Positions 1 through 5,487 of a stretch of 5,487 nt of DNA are shown here, in pieces; position 1 is the stretch's first letter; the number at the start of each line of letters is the position of its first letter. The notes beneath the pieces are model-generated. The model saw only the letters and a program-made list of their open reading frames with translations. It was not told the DNA's origin and did no database searches. This DNA is from Quisquiliibacterium sp. (lineage in GTDB: Bacteria > Pseudomonadota > Gammaproteobacteria > Burkholderiales > Burkholderiaceae_E): positions 1-5,487 of the forward strand of contig JALRBB010000107.1 in assembly GCA_023257915.1 (NCBI GenBank), written 5' to 3'. The position numbers and the translations under genes are program-made.

Positions 1-692
1 TCAGCGGCACTGGACTGTGCCGGCAGCACAGTGATCTCGCATCCTCGATCGGCCAGCAGTCGCAGAATGTTGCGCTTGACCCCAAAGTCGAAGGCGACGA
101 CCCGGAACCGGGACTCGGACTGCAGCCCGTAGCCTTCTCCGAGCTTCCAGGTGGTCTCGCGCCACTCGTAGGGTTTGGCGGTGCTGACCACCTTGGCGAG
201 GTCCATGCCGGCCAGCCCGGGAAAACCCTGCGCAGCCTTGATCGCAGCCTGCTCGTCGATGATCTCGCCCGGCTGCGACGCGGCCACCAGGCAACCGGCC
301 TGTGCACCCTTCTCGCGCAGCACACGGGTCAGCCGGCGGGTGTCGATCCCGGCGATGCCCGGGATGCCCTCGCGACGCAGGTAATCGGACAGGGTTTCGG
401 TGCTGCGCCAATTGGACGCCTGCAACGGCAGGTCGCGGATCACCAGCCCGGCCGCATGGATCTTCGAGGCTTCGACGTCTTCCGCGTTGATGCCGTAGTT
501 GCCGATGTGGGGATAGGTCAGCGTGACGATCTGCCGGCTATAGCTGGGATCGGTGAGGATTTCCTGGTAGCCGGTGATCGCGGTGTTGAACACCACCTCA
601 CCGTCTGCGCGGGTCGGCGCACCGATCGAATGGCCGCGAAAGATCGTCCCGTCGGCCAGCGCTAGCACTGCGGGGGGCAATTGGGGCAGCAA
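1..692 (-). CDS. carA: Carbamoyl-phosphate synthetase small subunit (CarA), 5' part, cut by window edge
   Basis: CarA hydrolyses glutamine and passes ammonia to CarB, which makes carbamoyl phosphate for pyrimidine and arginine synthesis in the cytoplasm. The first 230 residues are visible (E. coli CarA has about 382). They contain the family-typical segments LADGTIFRG (12-20), [21 protein letters not shown] (31-51), [12 protein letters not shown] (54-65), AGLVIRDLP (81-89), [19 protein letters not shown] (116-134) and [11 protein letters not shown] (157-167). The start of the class I glutamine amidotransferase domain, [21 protein letters not shown], is at 198-218. The catalytic Cys/His/Glu lie beyond the edge. 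I chose TTG at 692: AGGAG (699-703) lies six bases upstream and [15 protein letters not shown] matches the usual N-terminus. The frame stays open upstream, with a GTG 18 codons earlier, but that codon has no comparable site. carB probably follows outside the window. Identification is secure; the exact start is slightly less so. Confidence 0.96.
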   Translation of the reverse strand, partial: MLPQLPPAVLALADGTIFRGHSIGAPTRADGEVVFNTAITGYQEILTDPSYSRQIVTLTYPHIGNYGINAEDVEASKIHAAGLVIRDLPLQASNWRSTETLSDYLRREGIPGIAGIDTRRLTRVLREKGAQAGCLVAASQPGEIIDEQAAIKAAQGFPGLAGMDLAKVVSTAKPYEWRETTWKLGEGYGLQSESRFRVVAFDFGVKRNILRLLADRGCEITVLPAQSSAA

Positions 693-698
693 GGAACA

Positions 699-703
699 CT
701 CCT
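699..703 (-). promoter_or_regulatory. Shine-Dalgarno site that fixes the carA TTG start
   Basis: AGGAG on the minus strand, six bases before TTG at 692. It decides the start in favour of TTG, because no ATG lies nearby in this frame and the upstream in-frame GTG lacks such a site. Confidence 0.75.
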
Positions 704-710
704 GTGACGA

Positions 711-738
711 GGTCGCCCGGTCTGGCCCGGGTGCGACC
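711..738 (-). promoter_or_regulatory. Stem-loop in the carA leader, just upstream of the ribosome binding site
   Basis: On the minus strand the arms GGTCG+CCCGG and CCGGG+CGACC pair over 10 bp, with a two-base bulge (CA) in the 5' arm and a six-base loop (GCCAGA). The structure ends seven bases before the AGGAG of carA. No T-run follows, so it is not a plain intrinsic terminator. It could affect translation or mRNA stability of carA, which is inference. GC-rich leaders fold easily by chance, so function is unproven. Confidence 0.45.
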
Positions 739-826
739 GGCCTCACGACCAGGACGCAGAGGCGTCAGTCGGTGGCAGTCAGGGGGTGTCGGGCGCCAGG
801 CAGGCCGGAAGCGATGGATTTTTTCA

Positions 827-835
827 ATTTTACCA
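827..835 (-). promoter_or_regulatory. Candidate extended -10 promoter for carA
   Basis: The minus strand reads TGGTAAAAT, a TGn extended -10 with TAAAAT (5 of 6 matches to TATAAT). It sits in a short A/T-rich patch that stands out from the GC-rich surroundings, 22 bases after the permease stop. The -35 region is poor (TTCGCG at 15 bases or GGTTCG at 17 bases), as is usual for extended -10 promoters. A start near 820 would give a leader of about 128 bases. It suggests that carA has its own promoter and need not depend on transport-gene transcription. Confidence 0.5.
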
Positions 836-857
836 CGCAAGCCGGCGCGCGAACCGA

Positions 858-1676
858 TCAGACCTTCTCGGTTTCCCCGGTTCTGGGCTGCCACTTCATC
901 AGTCGCTTCTCGACCACTCCGACAAGCCCGTCCAGCGCCAGCGCAAAGGCGGTCAGGACGACGATGCCGGCAAACACCGTATTGATGTCGAACAGGCCCT
1001 CGGCCTGCAGGATCAGGTAGCCGACGCCGCGAGCCGACCCGAGGTACTCGCCGACCACCGCGCCGACAAAGGCCAGCCCGACCGATGTATGCAGGCTGGA
1101 AAACACCCAACTGGTGGCGCTCGGCAGATAGACATGGCGCAGCAGCTGGCGCTGCGAGGCGCCCAGCATCCGGGCACTGGCCAGCACGTTGGGGCTGACC
1201 TCGCGCACTCCCTGGTACACATTGAAGAACACGATGAAAAACACCAGCGTGACGCCAAGCGCCACCTTGGACCACACACCAAGACCGAACCAGACCGAAA
1301 AGATCGGCGCCAGGATCACCCGCGGCATCGAGTTCAGACCCTTGATGTAGGGATCGAGAATCGCCGAGGCGGTCGGCGCGAGCGCAAGCCACAGCCCGAC
1401 CGCAAGACCAAACCCGGTGCCGACGGCAAAGGCCATCAGGGTCTCGAACAGCGTGACCCCGAGGTGGATGAAAATCTCGCCGGTGGCGAACCAGTCGAAG
1501 ATCCGTACTGCCACCTTGTGCGGTTCACCAAAGAAAAAGGCCGCCTGATTCTCATCGGAGAAGTAAAACGGCGGCAGCAGCGTCGGACTGGTCAGCACAT
1601 ACCAGGCGAGGAGGACCGCGGCCAGCACCAGAAACTGGTACATCCGCAGTTGCAGACCGGATCGGGGCGTAGCCAT
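858..1676 (-). CDS. ABC transporter permease, NitT/TauT (SsuC/TauC-like) family
   Basis: Inner-membrane channel subunit of the importer encoded with the two genes upstream; 272 residues, normal for COG0600. Hydrophobic stretches near residues 13-30, 72-100, 118-130, 134-153, 196-213 and 233-255 fit the usual six-helix permease. The cytoplasmic EAA loop that docks on the ATPase is seen at about 166-185: SARMLGASQRQLLRHVYLP has the conserved Gly and the closing LP. The typical segments MPRVILAPIFSVWFGLG (117-133) and FVGAVVGEYLGSARGVGYLI (203-222) are present. It follows the ATPase gene after 74 bases and starts with ATG at 1676. No clear Shine-Dalgarno precedes it (CGCAAAAAATCCG); a second Met at residue 12 is an alternative, also without a good site. 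Substrate unknown; similarity to SsuC/TauC does not prove sulfonate transport. Confidence 0.93.
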   Translation of the reverse strand: MATPRSGLQLRMYQFLVLAAVLLAWYVLTSPTLLPPFYFSDENQAAFFFGEPHKVAVRIFDWFATGEIFIHLGVTLFETLMAFAVGTGFGLAVGLWLALAPTASAILDPYIKGLNSMPRVILAPIFSVWFGLGVWSKVALGVTLVFFIVFFNVYQGVREVSPNVLASARMLGASQRQLLRHVYLPSATSWVFSSLHTSVGLAFVGAVVGEYLGSARGVGYLILQAEGLFDINTVFAGIVVLTAFALALDGLVGVVEKRLMKWQPRTGETEKV

Positions 1677-1750
1677 CGGATTTTTTGCGGGTCGGGATCG
1701 ACGGTTGGATGGAGAACTGGAAGGCGTGATCAGGATTGGCGATGTGGCGC
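1677..1750 (-). other. ATPase-permease intergenic gap without a recognisable ribosome binding site
   Basis: A 74-base spacer inside an otherwise compact operon. On the minus strand it ends in an A-run (CAAAAAATCCG) before the permease ATG. I see no GGAG-type site and no terminator or promoter. The permease frame has no stop across the whole gap, but no ATG, GTG or TTG occurs in it there. Confidence 0.5.
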
Positions 1751-2575
1751 TCAGGCGTGCAGCTTTTGCTGCGCATAACCCTTGAGCACTTCGTCACGCA
1801 GCACCGACCAGATCTGATTGTGCAGATCGAGGAACTCGGACTTGCTGCGGACCTCGGCAACGTCCCGGGGCCGAGGCAGGTCGACCGAAAACTCGCCGAT
1901 CGGATGCGAGGCAGGTCCGGCAGACAGCACCACGACCCGGTCACTCATCGCGATCGCCTCGTCGAGATCATGCGTAATGAACAGGACCGCCTTGCGCCGG
2001 GCCGCCCACAGCTCGAGCACCTCGTTTTCCATCAGCTGGCGGGTCTGGACATCGAGCGCTGAAAAGGGCTCGTCCATCAGGATGATGTCCGGGTCCAGGA
2101 TCAGCGTCTGCGCCAGCGCGACCCGCTTGCGCATGCCGCCCGACAACTGGTGCGGATAGCGATCGCCAAAGCCGCCGAGCCCGACCCGCTTGAGCCAGTC
2201 CTCGCCCTGGCGACGAGCCTGCGCCGGTGATTCACCCCGAAATTGCAGTCCGGCGATCACGTTGTCCAGGGCGCTGCGCCAGGGCATCAACGATTCCGAC
2301 TGAAACATGTAACCGGCTCGCGAATTGATTCCGCGCAACGGCTCGCCGAATACCTTCACCGTCCCGGAAGACGGCTCGAGCAATCCGGCCCCGACATTGA
2401 GCAGCGTCGACTTTCCGCAACCAGTCGGCCCGACCACCGAGACGAACTCTCCCGGTGCGACGTCGAGCGAGACATCGCGCACCGCGGTGTAGCGCTGAGA
2501 CACGTCATCGCGCGACACGAAGGTGCAGGTGACCGAATCGAGCGACAGTGCCGGCGCGATCTCGTCAGAGCTCAT
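1751..2575 (-). CDS. ABC transporter ATP-binding protein, NitT/TauT (SsuB/TauB-like) family
   Basis: Cytoplasmic ATPase that powers the importer; 274 residues, normal length for COG1116. All nucleotide-binding motifs are intact: Walker A GPTGCGKST (49-57), Q-loop Gln92 in YMFQSESLMPW, signature LSGGM (144-148) followed by RKRVALAQ, Walker B IILMDEP with catalytic Glu169, D-loop SALD (172-175) and switch His202 in ITHDLDEA. The sequence MPWRSALDNV after the Q-loop is typical of SsuB/TauB/NrtD proteins. The ATG at 2575 is preceded by GAGGAA (2581-2586) with a five-base spacer. It lies 40 bases after the binding-protein stop and is clearly in the same operon. The last codons contain a small inverted repeat (1759-1772). 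Function as an importer ATPase is certain; substrate is not known. Confidence 0.96.
   Translation of the reverse strand: MSSDEIAPALSLDSVTCTFVSRDDVSQRYTAVRDVSLDVAPGEFVSVVGPTGCGKSTLLNVGAGLLEPSSGTVKVFGEPLRGINSRAGYMFQSESLMPWRSALDNVIAGLQFRGESPAQARRQGEDWLKRVGLGGFGDRYPHQLSGGMRKRVALAQTLILDPDIILMDEPFSALDVQTRQLMENEVLELWAARRKAVLFITHDLDEAIAMSDRVVVLSAGPASHPIGEFSVDLPRPRDVAEVRSKSEFLDLHNQIWSVLRDEVLKGYAQQKLHA
1759..1772 (-). repeat. Small inverted repeat at the 3' end of the ATPase gene
   Basis: GCAGC, four-base loop AAAA, GCTGC on the minus strand, a perfect 5-bp stem just before the stop codon. No T-run follows, so it is not a convincing terminator. It may be chance. Confidence 0.3.
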
Positions 2576-2608
2576 CAGGGTTCCTCGCAGATCCTGGGAC
2601 CGTGTTGC

Positions 2609-2630
2609 GCACGCCTCACTTCAGGCGTGC
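2609..2630 (-). repeat. Perfect 8-bp hairpin across the stop codon of the binding-protein gene
   Basis: On the minus strand GCACGCCT, a six-base loop (GAAGTG), then AGGCGTGC. The gene's TGA lies at the loop/3'-arm junction. No T-run follows (GCAACACGG), so it is not a normal terminator. Its position between binding-protein and ATPase genes matches the known place of mRNA-stabilising hairpins in ABC importer operons, such as malE-malF. That role here is inference. Confidence 0.55.
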
Positions 2631-3644
2631 CAGTGCCTTCTTGACGAACTCGTTGGTGTAGGTGCGCGACAACTCGATTTCGTCCGCCTTGATCTTGGGA
2701 TTGAACGAGGCCAACGCACGCAGCGAGTTGCTGGCGCCGGCATCCGGAATCATGCCGTCCGGAGAGATCGCATCACGGATGTTGTTGTAGGCATCCAGGT
2801 AAAGCGCACGATCGCCGAGCAGGTAGGCTTCGGGCACGGTCTTGATGATGTCGGACGGACCCGCCTGCTGCAGCCAGCGCACCGCCTTGACCATCGCATT
2901 GGTCAGTGCCTGCGCGGTATTCGGATTCTTCTTGACGAAGGCCTCGGGGGCATACAAACAGCCGGCCGGCATCGGACCGCCAAACAGATCCTCCGTTCCC
3001 TTCAGGGTCCGGGTATCGGCGACGATCTTCACGTCACCCTTTTGCTGCAGCATCGTGATGACCGGGTCAATGTTGGCGATCGCATCGATCTGGCCCGAGC
3101 GCATCGCCGCGATCGCGGCATTGCCGGTCCCAACACCGATGAAGGACACGTCCGAGGGCTTCAGCCCTGCCTTGGACAGCACGAAGTTCGCAACCATGTT
3201 GGTCGAGGACCCCGGAGCGGTAACCCCGATCTTCATGCCCTTCATGTCGGCAATGGTTTTGTACGAGGTCGCCTTCGTCGAGACCGCAACCGCGATCTGC
3301 GGAGCTCGCCCCTGCAGCACAAAGGCGGTGAAGTATTGCTTGCGCGACTGCAGGTTGATCGTGTGCTCGTAGGCACCCGAGACCACGTCGGCTGATCCGC
3401 CGACCACCGCACGCAGCGCGGCCGAACCGCCTGCAAAGTCGACGATCTCGAGGTCCAGGCCCTCTGCCTTGAAGTAGCCAAGCTGCTCGGCGATCGTCAG
3501 CGGCAGGTAGTACAACGCCCCCTTGCCACCGACTGCAATCGTGACCTTGCTGCGCTCGAGCGACTGGGCCCGGGCGATTGCCGGAACGGCAAGACCAACC
3601 GAAGCCGCCCCAATCGAAAGCATGAAATTGCGACGCTGTGTCAT
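2616..3644 (-). CDS. ABC transporter substrate-binding protein, NMT1/THI5-like (NitT/TauT/SsuA type)
   Basis: Periplasmic ligand-binding subunit that delivers the substrate to the permease; 342 residues. The N-terminus has a twin-arginine-like signal: RRNFM at 4-8, hydrophobic stretch LSIGAASVGLAVPAIA, and a likely cleavage after ARA (residue 26) before QS. Export by Tat is therefore possible. Family hallmarks are LYYLPLTIAEQLGYFKAEGL (44-63), AGGSAALRAVVGGSADVVSG (71-90), a KIGVTAPGSSTNM segment (138-150) and GQIDAIANIDPVI (184-196). The lone Cys229 does not form the CCCFC iron-binding motif of THI5, so HMP synthase activity is excluded. Start ATG at 3644 has GAGGGG (3651-3656) six bases upstream. 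It heads the transporter operon, 160 bases after recR. Substrates of this family range over sulfonates, nitrate, pyrimidines, thiamin precursors, riboflavin and aromatic acids; I cannot choose. Confidence 0.93.
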   Translation of the reverse strand: MTQRRNFMLSIGAASVGLAVPAIARAQSLERSKVTIAVGGKGALYYLPLTIAEQLGYFKAEGLDLEIVDFAGGSAALRAVVGGSADVVSGAYEHTINLQSRKQYFTAFVLQGRAPQIAVAVSTKATSYKTIADMKGMKIGVTAPGSSTNMVANFVLSKAGLKPSDVSFIGVGTGNAAIAAMRSGQIDAIANIDPVITMLQQKGDVKIVADTRTLKGTEDLFGGPMPAGCLYAPEAFVKKNPNTAQALTNAMVKAVRWLQQAGPSDIIKTVPEAYLLGDRALYLDAYNNIRDAISPDGMIPDAGASNSLRALASFNPKIKADEIELSRTYTNEFVKKALARLK

Positions 3645-3679
3645 TCGTGGCCCCTCATGGAATATTGATCGATGGACAT
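3641..3679 (-). other. Possible 12-codon leader ORF overlapping the binding-protein start
   Basis: ATG at 3679 opens MSIDQYSMRGHE, and its TGA overlaps the binding-protein ATG as ATGA. No Shine-Dalgarno precedes it; instead a 6-bp hairpin ends exactly at its ATG. The overlap is of the kind used for translational coupling, but with so short an ORF chance is the simplest reading. Confidence 0.2.
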
Positions 3680-3695
3680 GCGGGCAGAGGCCCGC
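3680..3695 (-). repeat. Perfect 6-bp hairpin in the leader of the binding-protein gene
   Basis: GCGGGC, loop CTCT, GCCCGC on the minus strand, 35 bases upstream of the start codon. No T-run follows. It could be a leader structure or half of an operator; nothing more can be said from one copy. Confidence 0.35.
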
Positions 3696-3755
3696 TGAGC
3701 GACCGGCAGAGTAACCGATTCACCCCAGGCGAAGCGATTGCCTGACAGCCAACCA

Positions 3756-3784
3756 GGGTAAATCCGTCCACCCAGCGGATGCCC
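3756..3784 (-). repeat. Imperfect stem-loop after recR
   Basis: On the minus strand GGG-c-ATCCG, nine-base loop, CGGAT-tta-CCC, starting 20 bases after the recR stop. It lies where a terminator would be, but the internal loop and lack of a following T-run (TGGTTGGC) make an intrinsic terminator unlikely. No convincing promoter is seen between it and the binding-protein gene, so read-through from recR is possible. Confidence 0.25.
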
Positions 3785-3804
3785 GGCCCGCCGACCCTGA
3801 TGAT

Positions 3805-4407
3805 TTACTCGTCGACCGCCCGCCGATCGCGCAGCGCATGCGCGATGGTGCCCGGATCGACATACTCGAGCTCGCTGCCTACCGGAACCCCGCGCGCCAG
3901 TCGCGTGACTTTCAGCCCCCGGGCCCGCAGCACTTCGCCGATGTAGTGCGCGGTCGCTTCGCCTTCCTGCGTGAAATTGGTCGCAAGGATCACCTCACGC
4001 ACCAGACCATCGCAGGCGCGCGCAACCAGCCGGTCCAGATTGATCTCACGCGGCCCGATTCCGTCGAGCGGAGACAATCTGCCCATCAGCACGAAGTACA
4101 GGCCACCAAAGGACAGGGTCTGCTCGACCATCAGCTGATCTGCCGGGGTCTCGACCACGCATAGCAGCGTTGCATCGCGCCGGCTCGAGGTACAGGTCTC
4201 GCAGACCTCGAGTTCGGTGAAGGTGTTGCAACTCGCGCAATGGCGAATCCGCTCACCCGCCTCATGCAAGGCCCGGGCGATCAGCGCCGCGCCCTCGCGG
4301 TCATGCTGCAGCAGGTGATACGCGAAACGCTGGGCAGATTTCGGCCCGACGCCCGGCAAACGCTTGAGCGCGGCGGTCAGAAGCTCGAGCGCGGCCGGTG
4401 CCTTCAA
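3805..4407 (-). CDS. recR: Recombination mediator protein RecR
   Basis: RecR acts with RecO (and RecF) to load RecA on SSB-coated single-stranded DNA in gap repair. The 200-residue length is normal. Domains in order: helix-hairpin-helix region with [18 protein letters not shown] (16-33); four-Cys zinc finger C57-x2-C60-x8-C69-x2-C72; TOPRIM domain from [18 protein letters not shown] (80-97, acidic Glu86) through [12 protein letters not shown] (108-119); and C-terminal [29 protein letters not shown] (168-196). All key residues are present. Start is TTG at 4407. No ATG or GTG gives a better length, and 16 residues before LPGVG agrees with E. coli RecR (17). AGG lies nine bases upstream, a weak site only 14 bases after the ybaB stop, so translational coupling to ybaB is likely. 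Identification is certain. Confidence 0.97.
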   Translation of the reverse strand: MKAPAALELLTAALKRLPGVGPKSAQRFAYHLLQHDREGAALIARALHEAGERIRHCASCNTFTELEVCETCTSSRRDATLLCVVETPADQLMVEQTLSFGGLYFVLMGRLSPLDGIGPREINLDRLVARACDGLVREVILATNFTQEGEATAHYIGEVLRARGLKVTRLARGVPVGSELEYVDPGTIAHALRDRRAVDE

Positions 4408-4421
4408 CTCAGCAACCTGCG

Positions 4422-4748
4422 TCAGAACGGCATCTTGAAGCCGGGGGGCAGCGGCAGACCTGCGGTCACGCTACCCATCTTGTCCTGCGCGGTCTGTTCG
4501 GCCTTGCGCAGCGCGTCGTTTAACGCGGCAACGATCAGATCCTCGAGCATGTCGCGGTCATCAGCAAGAAGACTCGGATCAATGCTGATGCGCCGAATCT
4601 CATTGCGGCAGGTGGCCACGACCTTGACCAGCCCGGCCCCGGACTGGCCTTCGACCTCGACCTGCGCGAGCTGCTCCTGCATCTTGCGCATGTTGTCCTG
4701 CATCTGCTGTGCCTGCTTCATCAGCCCGGCAAGCTGTCCTTTCATCAT
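4422..4748 (-). CDS. ybaB: YbaB/EbfC family nucleoid-associated protein
   Basis: Small DNA-binding protein that forms a dimer and coats the nucleoid; the gene sits between dnaX and recR in very many bacteria, as here. With ATG at 4748 it has 108 residues, the usual size. The N-terminal helix [34 protein letters not shown] is Gln/Met-rich and likely coiled. The central [30 protein letters not shown] and [18 protein letters not shown] match the family core, and the C-terminal [12 protein letters not shown] is the typical tail. Three possible start codons stand in a row, GTG-ATG-ATG (4751, 4748, 4745). AGGGAG at 4755-4760 is six bases from 4748, nine from 4745 and only three from 4751, so 4748 is chosen. 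It follows dnaX after 37 bases and precedes recR by 14. Confidence 0.95.
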   Translation of the reverse strand: MMKGQLAGLMKQAQQMQDNMRKMQEQLAQVEVEGQSGAGLVKVVATCRNEIRRISIDPSLLADDRDMLEDLIVAALNDALRKAEQTAQDKMGSVTAGLPLPPGFKMPF

Positions 4749-4754
4749 CACGCA

Positions 4755-4760
4755 CTCCCT
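4755..4760 (-). promoter_or_regulatory. Shine-Dalgarno site deciding among three ybaB start codons
   Basis: AGGGAG on the minus strand, six bases before the middle codon (ATG at 4748). Spacing to GTG 4751 is too short. Confidence 0.7.
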
Positions 4761-4769
4761 GGTGTCTTG

Positions 4770-4789
4770 AACCGGTCGTAACCGGTCAT
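4770..4789. repeat. Two-copy 10-base tandem repeat between dnaX and ybaB
   Basis: AACCGGTCGT followed directly by AACCGGTCAT (9 of 10 identical), covering the dnaX stop codon and the start of the gap. Each unit contains the palindrome ACCGGT, and the 10-base period places both on the same helix face. It may be a small binding site or a chance duplication. Confidence 0.5.
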
Positions 4790-5487
4790 GGATCGATCGG
4801 TTTCACTGAATCCGGCACGATGCGCCCGCCGAAATCGGTCAGCAAGGTCTGCACAAACGGATCGGCCTCCAGTGCCGCTCGGGCTTCGTCGAGTCGCTCG
4901 GCACGTTGCTGGTTCGCCACTGCAATTGCGGTCTGACCATCGATGCTCCCGACCTCGACCGACAGACGCACCGGAGCGCCAAAGTAGGAGGCCAGCGCAT
5001 CACGCACCTTGGTGACGGTCCCGGCTTCGGCCAGCGGACGGATCGGCACCCGAACCTTGAACGACAACCCGTCATGCTCAAGCAGCTGACTTTGTTGCAT
5101 CAACTGTGCAGCGAGGCCGACAAGACCGAGAGCATCGGCCAGTCTGGTCCAGTTTCCGTCGAATTGTCGCGTCGCGGATCGACTGGGACTCGCAGCGCCC
5201 GCATCGACGCTCTGCGCAGGTCTGTCCGGTGTGCGCGCCGCCCGTGCTGCCGCCAGCGCTGCAGCGGCTGGAGACGGCTCCGACGCGGGATGGGTCGACG
5301 TCGGCCGGCTTGTCCCGGTCATCGGCGCTGCACCTTGGCTCGCACCAGGCGTTGCAGCGGGGCCGGGCCGTGACTGCAGCGGTGACTCGTGACGGCCGGC
5401 TGAACCTGCCCGGCTAGGCGGGCTCTGCGCGCCCGCGGCAGGCGCCCCCCCCGCACCGAAGCTCGGACTGAACGCCAGCATGCGCAG
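4786..5487 (-). CDS. dnaX: DNA polymerase III subunit gamma/tau, C-terminal part, cut by window edge
   Basis: The 233 visible C-terminal residues belong to tau, which links the clamp loader to the polymerase alpha subunit and DnaB at the fork. The first visible residues, LRMLAF, are the end of the conserved clamp-loader collar domain (usual form LLRMLAF-P). Residues 9-106 form a low-complexity Ala/Pro/Ser/Gly linker. Residues 108-233 form the tau C-terminal domain: W113 and the [11 protein letters not shown] helix (124-135), [14 protein letters not shown] (141-154), [18 protein letters not shown] (163-180), and a final [22 protein letters not shown] (209-230). The ATPase domain lies outside the window. 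The internal Met at residue 3 is not a start. The visible part has no A-AAA-AAG slippery site of the E. coli gamma-frameshift type. Assignment rests on domain pattern plus the dnaX-ybaB-recR order. Confidence 0.93.
   Translation of the reverse strand: MRMLAFSPSFGAGGAPAAGAQSPPSRAGSAGRHESPLQSRPGPAATPGASQGAAPMTGTSRPTSTHPASEPSPAAAALAAARAARTPDRPAQSVDAGAASPSRSATRQFDGNWTRLADALGLVGLAAQLMQQSQLLEHDGLSFKVRVPIRPLAEAGTVTKVRDALASYFGAPVRLSVEVGSIDGQTAIAVANQQRAERLDEARAALEADPFVQTLLTDFGGRIVPDSVKPIDP
5170..5463 (-). other. Low-complexity Ala/Pro linker of tau (coding)
   Basis: About 98 codons rich in Ala, Pro, Ser, Gly and Arg, including an Ala-rich run [13 protein letters not shown] (73-85 of the visible part). 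It joins the clamp-loader part to the tau-specific C-terminal domain. Such linkers vary fast among species in sequence and length, so this stretch is useful for strain typing but not for distant comparison. Confidence 0.8.

Noticed and set aside
598..1392. Minus-strand open frame of 264 codons overlapping the permease and carA starts
   Set aside because: It is out of frame with both genes, crosses the intergenic gap, and its Arg/Ala/Gly-rich product has no recognisable motif.
786..1778. Long plus-strand open frame (330 codons) opposite the permease gene
   Set aside because: It is antisense to a clear permease; its product is rich in Arg, Gln, His and Asp with no recognisable domain, as expected from the opposite strand of GC-rich coding DNA.
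2523..3395. Long plus-strand open frame (290 codons) opposite the binding-protein gene
   Set aside because: Antisense shadow: Arg/Gly/Asp-rich, no family resemblance, and the minus-strand gene has strong family motifs.
3645..3804. TPP riboswitch upstream of the NMT1/THI5-like gene
   Set aside because: A GGGGTGA string is present but CUGAGA and the rest of the conserved TPP core are missing.
3645..3804. Sigma-54 promoter built on TTGGCT in the recR to binding-protein gap
   Set aside because: The GG to GC spacing does not fit the fixed -24/-12 geometry in either register I tried.
4786..5487. Programmed -1 frameshift site in dnaX
   Set aside because: No A-AAA-AAG heptamer occurs in the visible part; any gamma-producing signal would be further upstream, outside the window.

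Overview
This window is a GC-rich, tightly packed piece of a bacterial chromosome, most likely from a betaproteobacterium (Burkholderiales or a relative). That placement is an inference from the protein sequences (RecR, YbaB and CarA of betaproteobacterial type), the high GC content judged by eye, and the dnaX-ybaB-recR order. All seven genes I can support lie on the minus strand, so transcription runs from the right edge to the left edge.

Right part (about 5487 to 3805): the 3' end of dnaX (tau subunit of the DNA polymerase III clamp loader; Pro/Ala-rich linker plus C-terminal domain), then ybaB/ebfC (small nucleoid-associated protein), then recR (recombination mediator with zinc finger and TOPRIM domain). 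This is a widely conserved replication/repair cluster with short intergenic gaps, and it looks like one operon.

Middle part (3804 to 858): after a 160-base gap comes a complete ABC importer of the nitrate/sulfonate/taurine (NitT/TauT, COG0715/1116/0600) type. The order is periplasmic substrate-binding protein with a twin-arginine-like signal peptide, ATPase, and inner-membrane permease. The substrate cannot be read from the sequence. A perfect 8-bp hairpin sits across the stop codon of the binding-protein gene, a place where hairpins often give differential mRNA stability.

Left part (857 to 1): the 5' part of carA (small, glutaminase subunit of carbamoyl-phosphate synthetase; pyrimidine and arginine synthesis), cut by the window edge before the catalytic triad. 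It starts at TTG after a good Shine-Dalgarno sequence. It has an extended -10 promoter candidate about 135 bases upstream and a strong hairpin just upstream of the ribosome binding site.

I found no mobile element, CRISPR array, RNA gene or clearly new system. The content is housekeeping plus one unassigned importer. The points worth a second look are small regulatory structures: the carA leader, the hairpin at the binding-protein stop, and the leader of the binding-protein gene.
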